From IMG/VR virus record IMGVR_UViG_3300010413_000022, positions 1 through 64,000 of that record: DNA of 64,000 nt. One strand, 5' to 3'. The notes below the pieces were generated by a model. It saw only the letters and a list, made by a program, of their open reading frames with translations. It was not told where the DNA came from and did not search any database. Shown here piece by piece: positions 17,665 to 26,830 of this stretch. A program made the translations under genes and the position numbers. Each line of letters opens with the position of its first letter. Within the stretch, counting starts at the first letter, position 1. This DNA is from a virus.

Positions 17665-19041
17665 CTATTTAACATCAAAATGGTGTCCAAATCTGGTAGG
17701 CATACAAAAATATCTACGTTCTGAATCAGGGTTGGTAACGTAAATGTTGTTGTTTTCAAAAGCTTCAAGGCTATAAACTTTCTTGTTCTTTTTGCTTATA
17801 ATCTCAACTTTTTGCTTCTCAACTTCTTTCTTTGCTGCCTCAAAGCTCTTTTCATCTGTTACCTTGGTAAGCATTTCAATTACAGGGTGCAATTCTGGCT
17901 GGGCTTTTTCTTTCTTTTCAGTCTTTGTTTCAGTTTTATTTTCAGTAGCCTTAGCACCTTCAGCCATATTTTTACCAATCTTTCCAAGCTCACTGATTAA
18001 AGCTTTAATTTGCTCAGGTGTTTTGAATTCTCCGGCTGCATAATCTTTCCTTAAAGTGGTAAGTTCTTTTTCACCTTCTTTTGTCAATTCCAAAACACTG
18101 GCTTTTTCAACATCACTCTTAGGTAAACTAACAACTTTGTCAGAAATAAGCTTCGCAACAAACTCACCATATTCACTAAGTTTTTTCTCAGCTTTTTTAG
18201 TGTCAGCTTTAGGTTTCTCATCAGTAGCAGGTGCAGTTTTTTCTTCAACATCTTTCAGCACCTCAACATCATTGTTTGCAAGCATAACAAGTTTCTCAGT
18301 ACCGTTAACATTGTACTTTATAGACTTCTCGTTTACTTTTGTTACAACTCCATTCTCAGAGTTACCGTCTTTGTTGGTTACTTTTACTTCTTGTCCAACT
18401 TTTAATTCTACTGCTTTTTTCATTTCAGTGGTGTTTAAATTATTATTATCATTAATTGTTTCAAATGTCTTGTAGGTTTTGCCATTGTATTCATAAGTAA
18501 AAACAAAGCCCCAACCTATTCCAGTATTTGTTTCGTAGCCAGTAATCTTAATGTTTGCATAATCATCAGTAATAAAACTAGCTTCTTTCAAATTTCGGCT
18601 CATAAACTCACTCCATGTCCAAGCTCCACAATCCCTGTTCTTAAAAGTTTTATGCAGCTCCTCAAGCTTCTCTAAACCTTCAAGGTTAAAGTCTTTGTCA
18701 ACAACTTTACACATTTCAGTCATTACTTCGCTTGGAATACATTGCTCAATAAAAACATATTTGTATTGTTGTAATTCATATCCATAAAGCACAGGCGCAT
18801 CACAATGGTTGTACTCATAAATATCTTCCATACCGTTAAAGCTTCCCATTTGCAGCCCGGCAAGTTCTTGTTTAACTATATTGTTGTCAGGTCCACAATT
18901 ATAACTTATGCGTAAAGAGCTGCCTCCTGAATACTTACTGCTTTTAACACTAGCTTTAATGTTATATTTTTCCTTAAGGTGTTTCTTAATAAGGGCGGTG
19001 GTTTTTTTAGTGTCTGCTTTTTGTGTTTCTTGCGTTTTCAT
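17665..19041 (-). CDS. LPD29-domain polyvalent protein inside the tail cluster
   Basis: 458 residues. The first ~85 residues (TTALIKKHLKEKYNIKASV, then SGGSSLRISYNCGP and GSFNGMEDIYEY) match the LPD29 domain, a module of the large polyvalent proteins of phages and conjugative elements. Around 220-265 there is a KOW/SH3-like segment (GQEVKVTNKDGNSENGVVTK). A Lys/Glu-rich region follows, then a compact C-terminal domain ending MPTRFGHHFDVK. The gene has its own upstream gap of about 190 nt and its own terminator, so it is a separate transcription unit between tube and chaperone genes. A virion-carried protein injected into the host is a reasonable inference; activity is unknown. Confidence 0.7.
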   Translation of the reverse strand: MKTQETQKADTKKTTALIKKHLKEKYNIKASVKSSKYSGGSSLRISYNCGPDNNIVKQELAGLQMGSFNGMEDIYEYNHCDAPVLYGYELQQYKYVFIEQCIPSEVMTEMCKVVDKDFNLEGLEKLEELHKTFKNRDCGAWTWSEFMSRNLKEASFITDDYANIKITGYETNTGIGWGFVFTYEYNGKTYKTFETINDNNNLNTTEMKKAVELKVGQEVKVTNKDGNSENGVVTKVNEKSIKYNVNGTEKLVMLANNDVEVLKDVEEKTAPATDEKPKADTKKAEKKLSEYGEFVAKLISDKVVSLPKSDVEKASVLELTKEGEKELTTLRKDYAAGEFKTPEQIKALISELGKIGKNMAEGAKATENKTETKTEKKEKAQPELHPVIEMLTKVTDEKSFEAAKKEVEKQKVEIISKKNKKVYSLEAFENNNIYVTNPDSERRYFCMPTRFGHHFDVK

Positions 19042-19234
19042 GTTGCTGCTTTTTAGTGGTGTTTATATATCCTTTTACGGTAGTCAAAACTCAGGGTTGC
19101 AATTTTTTTTGTCTTTTTTTTCACTTTTTTTATCGCTATGTTTGTTGCTGCCTTTGTTTTAAACTCACTGCTAAAGTATGTAATCTGATTTAATTCACCA
19201 AATCTATTTTTCACTTTTGTCAAAATTAAAAGCA

Positions 19235-19269
19235 TAAAAAAAACCCTAAACGTACATCGAATAGGGTTT
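19235..19269 (-). terminator. Intrinsic terminator after the 116-residue gene
   Basis: Minus strand AAACCCT / AGGGTTT stem with a 15-nt loop, followed by eight T; 19 nt downstream of the stop of the 19288-19638 gene. Confidence 0.75.
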
Positions 19270-19287
19270 CAGCTTGATAAAAAAAAA

Positions 19288-19638
19288 TTAAACCAGGAGT
19301 GTGGATATTGTGTCATCTGTTACTACTAACCAGTTGAAGATAGCCTCAACTTTTTCCTCGGCAATATCATCATCAAGGTCAAATTTGTCAGCGAACCAAA
19401 ACTTAAGTTCCTCTCTCTCTGTATCATCAAGGTCTTTATACTGAGCTGCAATAAGCTTACCTTTTTTAGCTATTGCATAAGCATCAGGAATTGTGCTAAT
19501 AGCAATACCAGCCGCTTCAAGACCAGATACTTTTCCATCATCTGCTAAAGCTTCCTCAACTTTGTCAACAACTTCAAAAGCTGTTTCGAGAACTTTTTTT
19601 AGTTCATCAATTCCGTAAGTTTTTGTTTCATCACTCAT
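19288..19638 (-). CDS. Small acidic helical protein of the tail region, unknown function
   Basis: 116 residues, strongly acidic (many Asp/Glu). It has a repeated LDD/DDD pattern and a predicted all-helical fold containing AAGIAISTIPDAYAIAKKG. It stands between the tail tube and the LPD29 gene, framed by terminators on both sides, so it is probably transcribed at its own level. No known family recognised; a tail-associated or chaperone role is only a guess from location. Confidence 0.6.
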   Translation of the reverse strand: MSDETKTYGIDELKKVLETAFEVVDKVEEALADDGKVSGLEAAGIAISTIPDAYAIAKKGKLIAAQYKDLDDTEREELKFWFADKFDLDDDIAEEKVEAIFNWLVVTDDTISTLLV

Positions 19639-19692
19639 GTTTACGTGTGTTTAATTAGACATAAAATTAAAACTTTTAGAGCTACTAATATA

Positions 19693-19736
19693 CAAAAAAA
19701 TAGCTTCTATCCATGTGGCACACAGACAGAATCTAT
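19693..19736 (-). terminator. Intrinsic terminator after the tail tube gene
   Basis: Minus strand 12-bp stem ATAGATTCTGTC / GATAGAAGCTAT with one mismatch and one G-T pair, 13-nt loop, then eight T. Lies 17 nt downstream of the tube stop and would separate sheath/tube mRNA from the rest of the tail genes. Confidence 0.7.
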
Positions 19737-19752
19737 GAATTTTATTTATTTG

Positions 19753-20196
19753 TTACCCAACCCGGTCAAAGTCATCAACTGAAAGCACTACAGTACGTAA
19801 TACATCAGCAGAGTTATCTCCACGAGTATCATACTGAGCAGTTTCTATTGATTTCACCCAGATTTCATCAAGGTAATACCTTGCTACAGGAATGCCATCG
19901 TTTAGTTCCAAAAGAAAACCTACACGAGTGTAAGCTCCTCTTATGTTGGTTTGAGCTGTCCTGAACCAATTCCAAATCTCAGGGTCTCCCTCTGGAACTG
20001 GAACAACCTTTTCAACGGTAAGGTCACCTACCATTTTCTTGCCCGGTGTTTTTTTGTCCGGACGGTTGCCTTGGTTACCTTGTTTATGTTCCGCATACTC
20101 AATCTTCGGTACTGTAACGCCCTGCAATGCGGCTTGAACAACACCCTCGATTTCAAGGGCAAAGTCATAGTTCTTTAATGGATTATTAACTGCCAT
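19753..20196 (-). CDS. Tail tube protein (gp19-like)
   Basis: 147 residues. Features of the T4 gp19-like tube family are NPLKNYDFALEIEGV at the start, a central GNRPDKKTPGKKMVGDLT loop, VPVPEGDPEIWNWF, and the closing ARYYLDEIWVKSIETAQY strand. It polymerises into the inner tube around the tape measure. Located directly downstream of the sheath gene with an 11-nt gap, the standard order in contractile tails. Confidence 0.85.
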   Translation of the reverse strand: MAVNNPLKNYDFALEIEGVVQAALQGVTVPKIEYAEHKQGNQGNRPDKKTPGKKMVGDLTVEKVVPVPEGDPEIWNWFRTAQTNIRGAYTRVGFLLELNDGIPVARYYLDEIWVKSIETAQYDTRGDNSADVLRTVVLSVDDFDRVG

Positions 20197-20207
20197 ATCT
20201 TAGATTT

Positions 20208-22148
20208 TTAAAGTGTTTGTAATACTTGAACGTTCAGGATAGTAGCAGAATCAGCAGGGGCTATGTCAATAGCGATATACTCATTGGCTGCAATAGGCTT
20301 GAAAGCAAACCTAGCCCGGTATTTACCAGCATCAACATCAGCACGGGTGTTAAAAGACAGGTCATCGAGAGACTGAGCTTCTTGGTCACCAAACCAGTGC
20401 CACCATTTACCTTCACCTCTTAATCCACCAGCTTCACCCTCAATAGCCCTGTTATCAACAAGGGATACAATGAAAGGTCTTACCCGGCGGTAAAGTTCTT
20501 GGAACATAATAATATCATTCGGTTTGAATGATTGCACAGCAACAATTGATTTAAGGCTACGAGAAATATAAACAACCAAATCAGCAATGTTGCTCTTACT
20601 CAACAAACTGGTTTTATCCAGTAATGTAGAACGGTTTCCCCAAGGAACAATCTTAAACATGGCATGTTCAACAATAGCGTTTACGCCTTGCTCATAAAGA
20701 GTATCGTAATCTGATTTATAAGCCGGGCTTAAGAAATTCAAAGGAAGCCTGTTTATTTTCTGGAAAGAACCAATACCTGACTGTGCGCCAGAATCACTGA
20801 ACCATTCACCGTTAACACGGTCTTTTTGTGAACGGCTGGCTATTTTATAAGGCAATGCCGTAACAGCTTTGTCCTTAACTGTAGAATCATCCGGATCTGA
20901 AATTTCACAATCAGTATACCAAAAATCAACATACATTGAATCAATTGGAGAATGAGAATAAGCTCCTGTACCGTTTCTGTAATCTCCTACTCCTGTAACA
21001 CCAAGACCAAGAGGTGAACGTACAACTGCTCTCATATCTTTCCTGCCATCTACATAAGAAGCAAAAGCGGCATCAACTTCTGGAACTGCACGGTTAAGGT
21101 TTACCAGTCTCATAGAATCTTGTACATTATCAAAAACATGTACGCCAACACCTGAGATTTGAGAACCTGCATAGTCAGCGGTAACAAGTTCTGATAAGTC
21201 CTGAACACCACCTGATAGGTTAGCTGTTCCAACTGGAATAACGTTAGAGATAGAAACAACCTGTACACCTGCATCAGCTCCTCTTAATTTACCATTGATT
21301 GCATCAATAGCAATTTGGTCAATACTTGTAGAAAGTATATCACGAACAGTAGCCACTTGGTCTGAATCAGGAAGCTCAACAGTAATGTCAACATAGCCTG
21401 ATTTATTACTTGCGGCGGCGGCAATTGTAATAACTGCATCGTTGTAACCAGCACCAACAGCCTCAGCGTTGAAAACTATGTTTGATGAACCTGCATCAAT
21501 ACCTCCTGACATTGCTACTGAGTTACCAACAGTAACATCACCGCCAACTGTACCAGCAATTAAGAATCCGTTTGGAGTAGAGCCTGAACCGGCTACACCT
21601 GAAATAATAACAGAAGCACCTACAGCTGTAGCGTTATAATCCGGGGCTGAGGTGTTTGCTGTGATTGCGGCGGCTACGGCTGTAGCAGTTGCCTCATTTG
21701 AAGTTGCCCAAGATACAGCTCCACCAAGTACATCAACACCGTTGACAGTTATGGTTTGCACTTCATTACCAGCTCCGGCAGAGCCTCCGGTAATGTCAAT
21801 ACTACCTGTGGCAAGTACTTCTAATACTGATTGAGCAACTGTAGCTGAGGCTTTAGTTCCAGATATAGTACCAATATCATCAATATCAGTTAAATGGAAC
21901 AAGCGGCCAACGTAAAGTACTGCACCAGCTTCAAGAGCCAGTTTGCATAAAAGAGCGTCATCGTTATCTTGGATTATTCCACCAAGTTTACGAGCGAATT
22001 GAATCCGATTACCAGCCTTATAGAATACACCGGGCAGCCCCCTCTTGGTAGCTGCCAGCACACAGATAATTCCTTTCTCTTGATTGGCGGTAATAATTGA
22101 TAGATTAGTTACCGTTGTAACTACTCCGGGAGTGCCTGATAAATTCAT
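20208..22148 (-). CDS. Contractile tail sheath protein
   Basis: 646 residues. The C-terminal third has the conserved sheath domain: RLPLNFLSPAYKSDYDTLYE, the RPFIVSLVDNRAIEG block, and a final YRARFAFKPIAANEYIAIDI strand that exchanges with neighbours in the sheath. The variable middle (about 100-320) is Ala/Gly/Val-rich and likely forms the outer surface. Large size for the family reflects that inserted domain. It starts the sheath-tube pair upstream of a terminator. Confidence 0.85.
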   Translation of the reverse strand: MNLSGTPGVVTTVTNLSIITANQEKGIICVLAATKRGLPGVFYKAGNRIQFARKLGGIIQDNDDALLCKLALEAGAVLYVGRLFHLTDIDDIGTISGTKASATVAQSVLEVLATGSIDITGGSAGAGNEVQTITVNGVDVLGGAVSWATSNEATATAVAAAITANTSAPDYNATAVGASVIISGVAGSGSTPNGFLIAGTVGGDVTVGNSVAMSGGIDAGSSNIVFNAEAVGAGYNDAVITIAAAASNKSGYVDITVELPDSDQVATVRDILSTSIDQIAIDAINGKLRGADAGVQVVSISNVIPVGTANLSGGVQDLSELVTADYAGSQISGVGVHVFDNVQDSMRLVNLNRAVPEVDAAFASYVDGRKDMRAVVRSPLGLGVTGVGDYRNGTGAYSHSPIDSMYVDFWYTDCEISDPDDSTVKDKAVTALPYKIASRSQKDRVNGEWFSDSGAQSGIGSFQKINRLPLNFLSPAYKSDYDTLYEQGVNAIVEHAMFKIVPWGNRSTLLDKTSLLSKSNIADLVVYISRSLKSIVAVQSFKPNDIIMFQELYRRVRPFIVSLVDNRAIEGEAGGLRGEGKWWHWFGDQEAQSLDDLSFNTRADVDAGKYRARFAFKPIAANEYIAIDIAPADSATILNVQVLQTL

Positions 22149-22213
22149 TTTTCCGAATTTTTTAAGAATTATAAATAATTACTACTTCAATATATCAAAT
22201 TTTATCCAGACTA

Positions 22214-22891
22214 TTAAGGGATTGTAACAACAATATCATCTGTGCCGTCAATAGCAATGTCTTTATTAGAGCTGATACCAATAGATATTTCCTCAGCTCT
22301 GGCAATTACTGTATCACCTGTGTTGCCAATTAAATCAACACTTGGAATATCAAACATAATAGCCCTTTCCATGAACTTGTTACTATCAAGTTGGATATAG
22401 TTTCTCCTCCATACCTTAAATCTTCCGGTAACATTTGCATCATTGTCCATAGCATCAATAATATGCCTAAACCTTAATTTCTGTAAAATTATACCCTCCA
22501 TAATTTCAAGATATGAAGTGTCATAGCAAACTACACTAATACGGTATTGAAGGTCAAATAAACCCTCAGCGGTTACCGTTTTATCATAGTTGTTGTTTTC
22601 CTCGTTGAATACATATTCAGGCACAGATTTAGTACCTGTCTGGCTGGGCTGGGCATCTTCTTTTTCTACTATAATACAGTTTTCTTCCAGCCTTTCGTGT
22701 GCCTTGTAGCTTCCTGAGTTCTCAATATAAATAGGCTTTTTGCCTGAGCTTTTAATAGCTTCAATAGCATTTATGTAACCTTGGTTATCATTCAAGTAAT
22801 TAACTGCATCCGGAAGATAACCAGCCGCAACTATTCCTAGACGAATAGCCTCATAAATACCGTTCTCTATTTGTACCTCTGTTAGTTTCAT
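22214..22891 (-). CDS. Neck/tail-terminator-type protein
   Basis: 225 residues, no motif that I recognise with certainty. It lies between a Mu gpG/HK97 gp10-like neck gene and the sheath, the usual place of the tail completion (terminator) protein that caps tube and sheath. The mixed alpha/beta composition with a central LQYRISVVCYDTSYLEIMEG segment fits that class. Overlaps the upstream gene by an ATGA. Confidence 0.5.
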   Translation of the reverse strand: MKLTEVQIENGIYEAIRLGIVAAGYLPDAVNYLNDNQGYINAIEAIKSSGKKPIYIENSGSYKAHERLEENCIIVEKEDAQPSQTGTKSVPEYVFNEENNNYDKTVTAEGLFDLQYRISVVCYDTSYLEIMEGIILQKLRFRHIIDAMDNDANVTGRFKVWRRNYIQLDSNKFMERAIMFDIPSVDLIGNTGDTVIARAEEISIGISSNKDIAIDGTDDIVVTIP

Positions 22892-23388
22892 ACGCTGTAT
22901 TTAGTTCTAATATAATTATAAACACCCATACCGAACATATCTTGCTCAACAATTTTTTTACGCATGAGCCTGTTTACCGGGCGAAAATGCGGTCTGGCAA
23001 TTCTGGCATCACCCTTCCTGCCATATTCCAGGACCGCACCAATCTGTACAAGGTCATCACCTTCCTTATTCTTAACGCCCTTCCTTACACCTACAAATAC
23101 ACTAGAGCTATCTGCAGAAACAGTACTGGTAATCCTGTTTATATAATCACCTGTACGCCTTAACATCAATTGTGAATAGCCCTGAGATATTTTGCGTTGC
23201 TTATACTCCTCACTTAATTTAGGCCATGTAGAAGGTTGTTTTTGTATGTATTTAACTACCTTTCTTTCTGCTTCAAGACCAACACGTTTCATAACTACTC
23301 CTGTAGCATGTTTAATGTCGGCACCTACTTCATTTGCCAACCGGGTAGCCTTACCCCAATTTCCAACCTTTCTAAAATTCTGAGACAT
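22888..23388 (-). CDS. Virion morphogenesis/neck protein (HK97 gp10 / Mu gpG-like)
   Basis: 166 residues. It has the family pattern: an N-terminal helix with Lys/Glu, W-x-x-L-S-E-E-Y-K-Q-R-K, then LMLRRTGDYINRI, SVFVGVRKGVKN, GAVLEYGRKG and ARPHFRPVNRLMR. These proteins join head and tail or assist tail completion. One-base overlap with the preceding gene. Confidence 0.7.
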   Translation of the reverse strand: MSQNFRKVGNWGKATRLANEVGADIKHATGVVMKRVGLEAERKVVKYIQKQPSTWPKLSEEYKQRKISQGYSQLMLRRTGDYINRITSTVSADSSSVFVGVRKGVKNKEGDDLVQIGAVLEYGRKGDARIARPHFRPVNRLMRKKIVEQDMFGMGVYNYIRTKYSV

Positions 23389-23849
23389 TATTTTAAGTCA
23401 CGTTTAAAAAACACCTTTACAACCACTTCTGTAGCATTTAATTGTCCAGCTAAGTTAACACCCATAACCTGTAATTTTTCGCCTTCAATGGTGATAAAAT
23501 CCTTCTCAGGTATAAAAACAACATTACGCTCAGGTGTGCCGTTATTATCTATTGTTTCAACTAATCCCTGAGATAGAAGATAATCCCAGCCAAACAATAC
23601 GTAACCCATTGAAAAGTCAAATTTACCAAGGGTCTCTACAGTTATCTCACTGTCCGGAGCATTCCAAACAACAAGTCCAAGAAGCTCATACCGGGTACTA
23701 TTATCAGCATTGTGGTTATCACGACCGAACCTAGAAACAGTTTCACTTGGAGACAGCTCATAAAACACTGTTTTTTTTGTGAATGTTTCAATAGTTTCGT
23801 TCAGTACATCTCTGATTTCTTGAAAATCATCATCTTCTAAGAATGCCAT
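23388..23849 (-). CDS. Head-tail connector/completion protein, putative
   Basis: 153 residues, acidic N-terminus (MAFLEDDDFQEIRDVLNETI) and a beta-rich C-terminal half. No firm family match by eye. It is the second of three small genes between capsid and sheath, a slot normally filled by head completion and stopper proteins, so the call is contextual. Gap of 3 nt to the gene upstream. Confidence 0.5.
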   Translation of the reverse strand: MAFLEDDDFQEIRDVLNETIETFTKKTVFYELSPSETVSRFGRDNHNADNSTRYELLGLVVWNAPDSEITVETLGKFDFSMGYVLFGWDYLLSQGLVETIDNNGTPERNVVFIPEKDFITIEGEKLQVMGVNLAGQLNATEVVVKVFFKRDLK

Positions 23850-23852
23850 AAC

Positions 23853-24353
23853 TTAACCCTCATAAACTAAAAATGCAGGTACATCAGCATCATCACCACC
23901 AGAGCAATAGCCCGGTAAATATAAATCAAGAGCTGAGGCATATCTGCATATGCTGTTTTTTAATTCACTTATTAACTGAGCTGCCTTAACTGCCAATGTT
24001 CTACCATCCTCAGCCTTGGCATATTCAAACTCAGCCTCTACAACGTCAGCCTTACCTTTTTTGATAAGCCTATTTCCTGCACCGGGTTTAGAGCTAACCT
24101 CAGCATCTCCTCCAACTGTCTTAATAATTTCTTTTATTAATAGCTGGTAAGTGGTTAGTTCAGCCAGAAGAATACGCTCAACACCTGTCCAGTTAGCTTC
24201 ATCCTCAACCTCTGCATCTGTTTTATTCTGCAAAAAAGCATTGAGGTAATACATTTGTTCTGTCTCGAAAGCTTCTATGTTGGTTTCCCATCCTGTTAAT
24301 GGAACAAACTTAAGCCTATTGAGAACCATTTCATAAACTGATTGTAGTGCCAT
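23853..24353 (-). CDS. Head-tail connector protein (gp6-like), putative
   Basis: 166 residues, mostly helical, with TYQLLIKEIIKTVGG and AVKAAQLISELKNSI helices and a Cys-rich YLPGYCSGGDDADVP end. Size, helix content and first position after the capsid terminator match connector proteins that bind under the portal. No direct motif proof. Confidence 0.5.
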   Translation of the reverse strand: MALQSVYEMVLNRLKFVPLTGWETNIEAFETEQMYYLNAFLQNKTDAEVEDEANWTGVERILLAELTTYQLLIKEIIKTVGGDAEVSSKPGAGNRLIKKGKADVVEAEFEYAKAEDGRTLAVKAAQLISELKNSICRYASALDLYLPGYCSGGDDADVPAFLVYEG

Positions 24354-24368
24354 AAATTTGAGTTTAAT

Positions 24369-24401
24369 TAAAAAAAAGCCTACCTAAACATAGGCAGGCT
24401 T
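24369..24401 (-). terminator. Intrinsic terminator after the capsid-associated gene pair
   Basis: Minus strand GCCTGCCTA, TGTT loop, TAGGTAGGC (one G-T pair), followed by eight T. Separates the capsid unit from the connector genes. Confidence 0.85.
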
Positions 24402-24430
24402 TTCACTATTCAAAAATGACTGTTTTGTAT

Positions 24431-25018
24431 TTATTCAGACTTGTCAGCCTTCTTTTCTTCAACAGCTTTTTGGATTTCAGCAAGGTTTTCATCCTTTTTA
24501 GCCGCCCAATTAATGACCTGGTCTGGCTCTTTACCAAGGCGTTTATCTCCAAGGCAAATAAACTCACTGTCATCACTGGTCAAAACCTCCAATTCAATAG
24601 CTTCCTCAACTAAAACCTTAGCTGATTCAGTACGAGCTTCAAGCTCCTTTTCTGCATCAAGCTTAGATTGTAAAGCTTCAATACGCTTATCGAATTTAGT
24701 TACATCACCTGCTTTCAGTCCGTTTGATTTGGCGTTTTTGGCTTGCTTTTCAGCTTCCTTAACGTCACCGCTATCAAGTGCAGCGTTAAAAAGTTCAATT
24801 GCTAATTTAAGCTTTTCCTCCTTGCTTGACTTAGCCTTACTGTGCGCTCTCTCGTACTCAGCCGCAGATGTTTCAATAAGAACACCTAACTGTATAAGTT
24901 TACGAACTTCATCAGTTGCGTTAACTTGCTGAGGGATATTCCCCACGATGGAAATGCTTTGTGTGCCTAACCATCGTGAGGAGGTTTTATCTTTACATTT
25001 TACAAAAATCTTTGCCAT
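24431..25018 (-). CDS. Capsid-adjacent charged protein, unknown function
   Basis: 195 residues. Begins with a compact beta-like MAKIFVKCKDKTSSRWLGTQ and VGNIPQQVNATDEVRKLIQ segment of the type seen in small capsid-linked proteins, then becomes a long Lys/Glu/Ala coiled coil. Directly downstream of the capsid gene (10-nt gap) and before a strong terminator, so made with the capsid protein. Could be an assembly or inner-capsid protein. Confidence 0.55.
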   Translation of the reverse strand: MAKIFVKCKDKTSSRWLGTQSISIVGNIPQQVNATDEVRKLIQLGVLIETSAAEYERAHSKAKSSKEEKLKLAIELFNAALDSGDVKEAEKQAKNAKSNGLKAGDVTKFDKRIEALQSKLDAEKELEARTESAKVLVEEAIELEVLTSDDSEFICLGDKRLGKEPDQVINWAAKKDENLAEIQKAVEEKKADKSE

Positions 25019-25028
25019 AGTCTAGTGA

Positions 25029-26342
25029 TTAGCTATTTTGAAGATTCTTGAATTGAGTAGCAAGACGTTTGTCAATATCCATGTAGGTTGGGAATCCACC
25101 TGTTTGTCCAGCGGTTGCATTGTAAGCAACTGATTTGTCGATAAGTACCCTTGCATCCCTGCGAAGAATAGCGAAACCAACATAGTCACTAACAAAAATC
25201 TCATCCTCCTGAGTTTGTGGATTTCTCCTGCGCTCAGTTTTCATACCACGATATTGCAATTTAGCCATTGCCTTTTGAGGAGCAACAAGCATAACCTGAT
25301 TAGTTGGCACGGTGTAGATGTCATTATCAAGGCTAAGAACCTTACCAAGAATACCCTGCAAGTTTCCAAGCTTGGTATCACCTGCAAAACCTTTAAATTC
25401 CTCCAAAAGAGAAATGTCAAGACCGTCATCTTCACCTGTAATGATACGAGTAACACTACGGCGTAAACGCTCCATACGTGCAACAACACGCTTAAGGTCT
25501 TTATATGAGAATTGACTGGTAGTGTCAACTCCAACAACCGGGGCAGATTCAGAACCGTCAGCTTGCTCACCATTTACAAGGATATTGAGAGCTTCAACAT
25601 CAGTGGCAAGAGACATATCTGTACCAACTTCACCAAGAAAGTTAAACAGAAGGTTAAGAGAACTAGCTTCTACAAGCTCATCAGTGATTTTGAAACCTGT
25701 ACCTACTTTGTATACCTCAACCTGCTTTTCGCCGAATGAGATAGTACCGAAAGGTATAGATTCACCTTCACCAATTTTACGAGGCGTAGCATTTCCTCTC
25801 TTGATAAGAGGCATTTTAGCTGTTCTCTGGGTTAGGTTCTGAGTTGTTGCAATCCAGTTTTGGTGCATACTCATAGCTTCGTAGTCGGTACGGATAGCTG
25901 CAAGTATTACCTCTGGTATGATCCAACGGAAAGATTTATCAATGTCATCGGTGGTGTTCAAACCATCAAATTCACTGTGTTTTATAAGTAGACTTTCCAT
26001 GCTACCAGCAGAAAGGTTGTCTACACCAAATCTGCGAGCCATAGTATACATGGTATCAGAACCACCGTATACCTCCATCTGCTTCAACCAAGTCATTAGG
26101 TCAACACCGTAGTACGCCTGCAAAGCTTGGTTCAAGCTTATATCATTAGCAGCAATCGGGCGACCAAAAGAATCAACCAATCTACCACTACGGGTTTTAA
26201 GTACTTCACCAACAAAGTCTCCAACGCTGGATTCATAGTGTGACCTAACCTCTTTTTTAGAAAGCGTTCCGGCACTCTTAGCCATAACATTCTTGTTATG
26301 AGTTCTAAGGCTTTTGTACTGTTCTTTTGTTAATTTTAGCAT
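25029..26342 (-). CDS. Major capsid protein, HK97 fold
   Basis: 437 residues. Hallmarks of HK97-type capsids are the N-terminal charged delta-like helix region (1-50), IPEVILAAIRTDYEAMSMHQNW and the E-loop-like TAKMPLIKRGNATPRKIGEG. Further on come FGEKQVEVYKVGTGFKITDE and a C-terminal TNQVMLVAPQKAMAKLQY ... IFVSDYVGFAILRRDARV P-domain/beta-strand section. Preceded by protease-scaffold and decoration genes, as expected. It is the most abundant virion protein by inference. Confidence 0.85.
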   Translation of the reverse strand: MLKLTKEQYKSLRTHNKNVMAKSAGTLSKKEVRSHYESSVGDFVGEVLKTRSGRLVDSFGRPIAANDISLNQALQAYYGVDLMTWLKQMEVYGGSDTMYTMARRFGVDNLSAGSMESLLIKHSEFDGLNTTDDIDKSFRWIIPEVILAAIRTDYEAMSMHQNWIATTQNLTQRTAKMPLIKRGNATPRKIGEGESIPFGTISFGEKQVEVYKVGTGFKITDELVEASSLNLLFNFLGEVGTDMSLATDVEALNILVNGEQADGSESAPVVGVDTTSQFSYKDLKRVVARMERLRRSVTRIITGEDDGLDISLLEEFKGFAGDTKLGNLQGILGKVLSLDNDIYTVPTNQVMLVAPQKAMAKLQYRGMKTERRRNPQTQEDEIFVSDYVGFAILRRDARVLIDKSVAYNATAGQTGGFPTYMDIDKRLATQFKNLQNS

Positions 26343-26368
26343 TTCAAAAATTATTTGAGGTTAGAAAA

Positions 26369-26812
26369 TTATTGTTGCACGTGCAGTGAATCAAGAATAC
26401 CAATTCTCATAGATTCTCCGGCAGCTCCACCATTGATGACAATAGCGCAAGAATAGTTACCAGCAGCAGCGGCATCATATTCAGGATAACCATCAGAATC
26501 TTTAGTACCCAAAGGCACTACAAATTGACCGGGGTTTATAGCTCCTGCACCACCGTTAACAACATTTAGTTCCATAGTGAAAAAATCACGTACTGTAACC
26601 CTCTCACCATCAGCTGCACCGACAACAACTACTCCAATGGGTACTTGCGTTGCGGCATCCCGGAGCTTAACTGAGCCGTCAGTGTCTAAGTATACTTCAT
26701 CCCCTTTTGACAAGGCAGCTCCTTCGGAGTTAGTAAAGCCATGTTGAAGGGCATCGTGCCGTAAATTCTGAATGACCTGTACGGCAGGGTCTTGAATTGT
26801 TCCTGTTGACAT
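26369..26812 (-). CDS. Capsid decoration (cement) protein, putative
   Basis: 147 residues from ATG 26812 (an in-frame TTG lies two codons upstream). Beta-rich with ALSKGDEVYLDTDGSVKL and PIGVVVVGAADGERVTVRDF, the alternating small/Val pattern of DUF2190-like and lambda gpD-like decoration proteins, and a C-terminal GGAAGESMRIGILDS. Position between the protease-scaffold gene and the capsid gene is the standard site. Confidence 0.65.
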   Translation of the reverse strand: MSTGTIQDPAVQVIQNLRHDALQHGFTNSEGAALSKGDEVYLDTDGSVKLRDAATQVPIGVVVVGAADGERVTVRDFFTMELNVVNGGAGAINPGQFVVPLGTKDSDGYPEYDAAAAGNYSCAIVINGGAAGESMRIGILDSLHVQQ

Positions 26813-26830
26813 AATCAAAAATATTTATGG

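Noticed and set aside
19053-19235. 60-codon minus-strand frame upstream of the LPD29 gene
   Set aside because: Lys-rich, no homology feel, it ends right at the region needed for the LPD29 promoter, and its N-terminal end abuts a terminator T-run.
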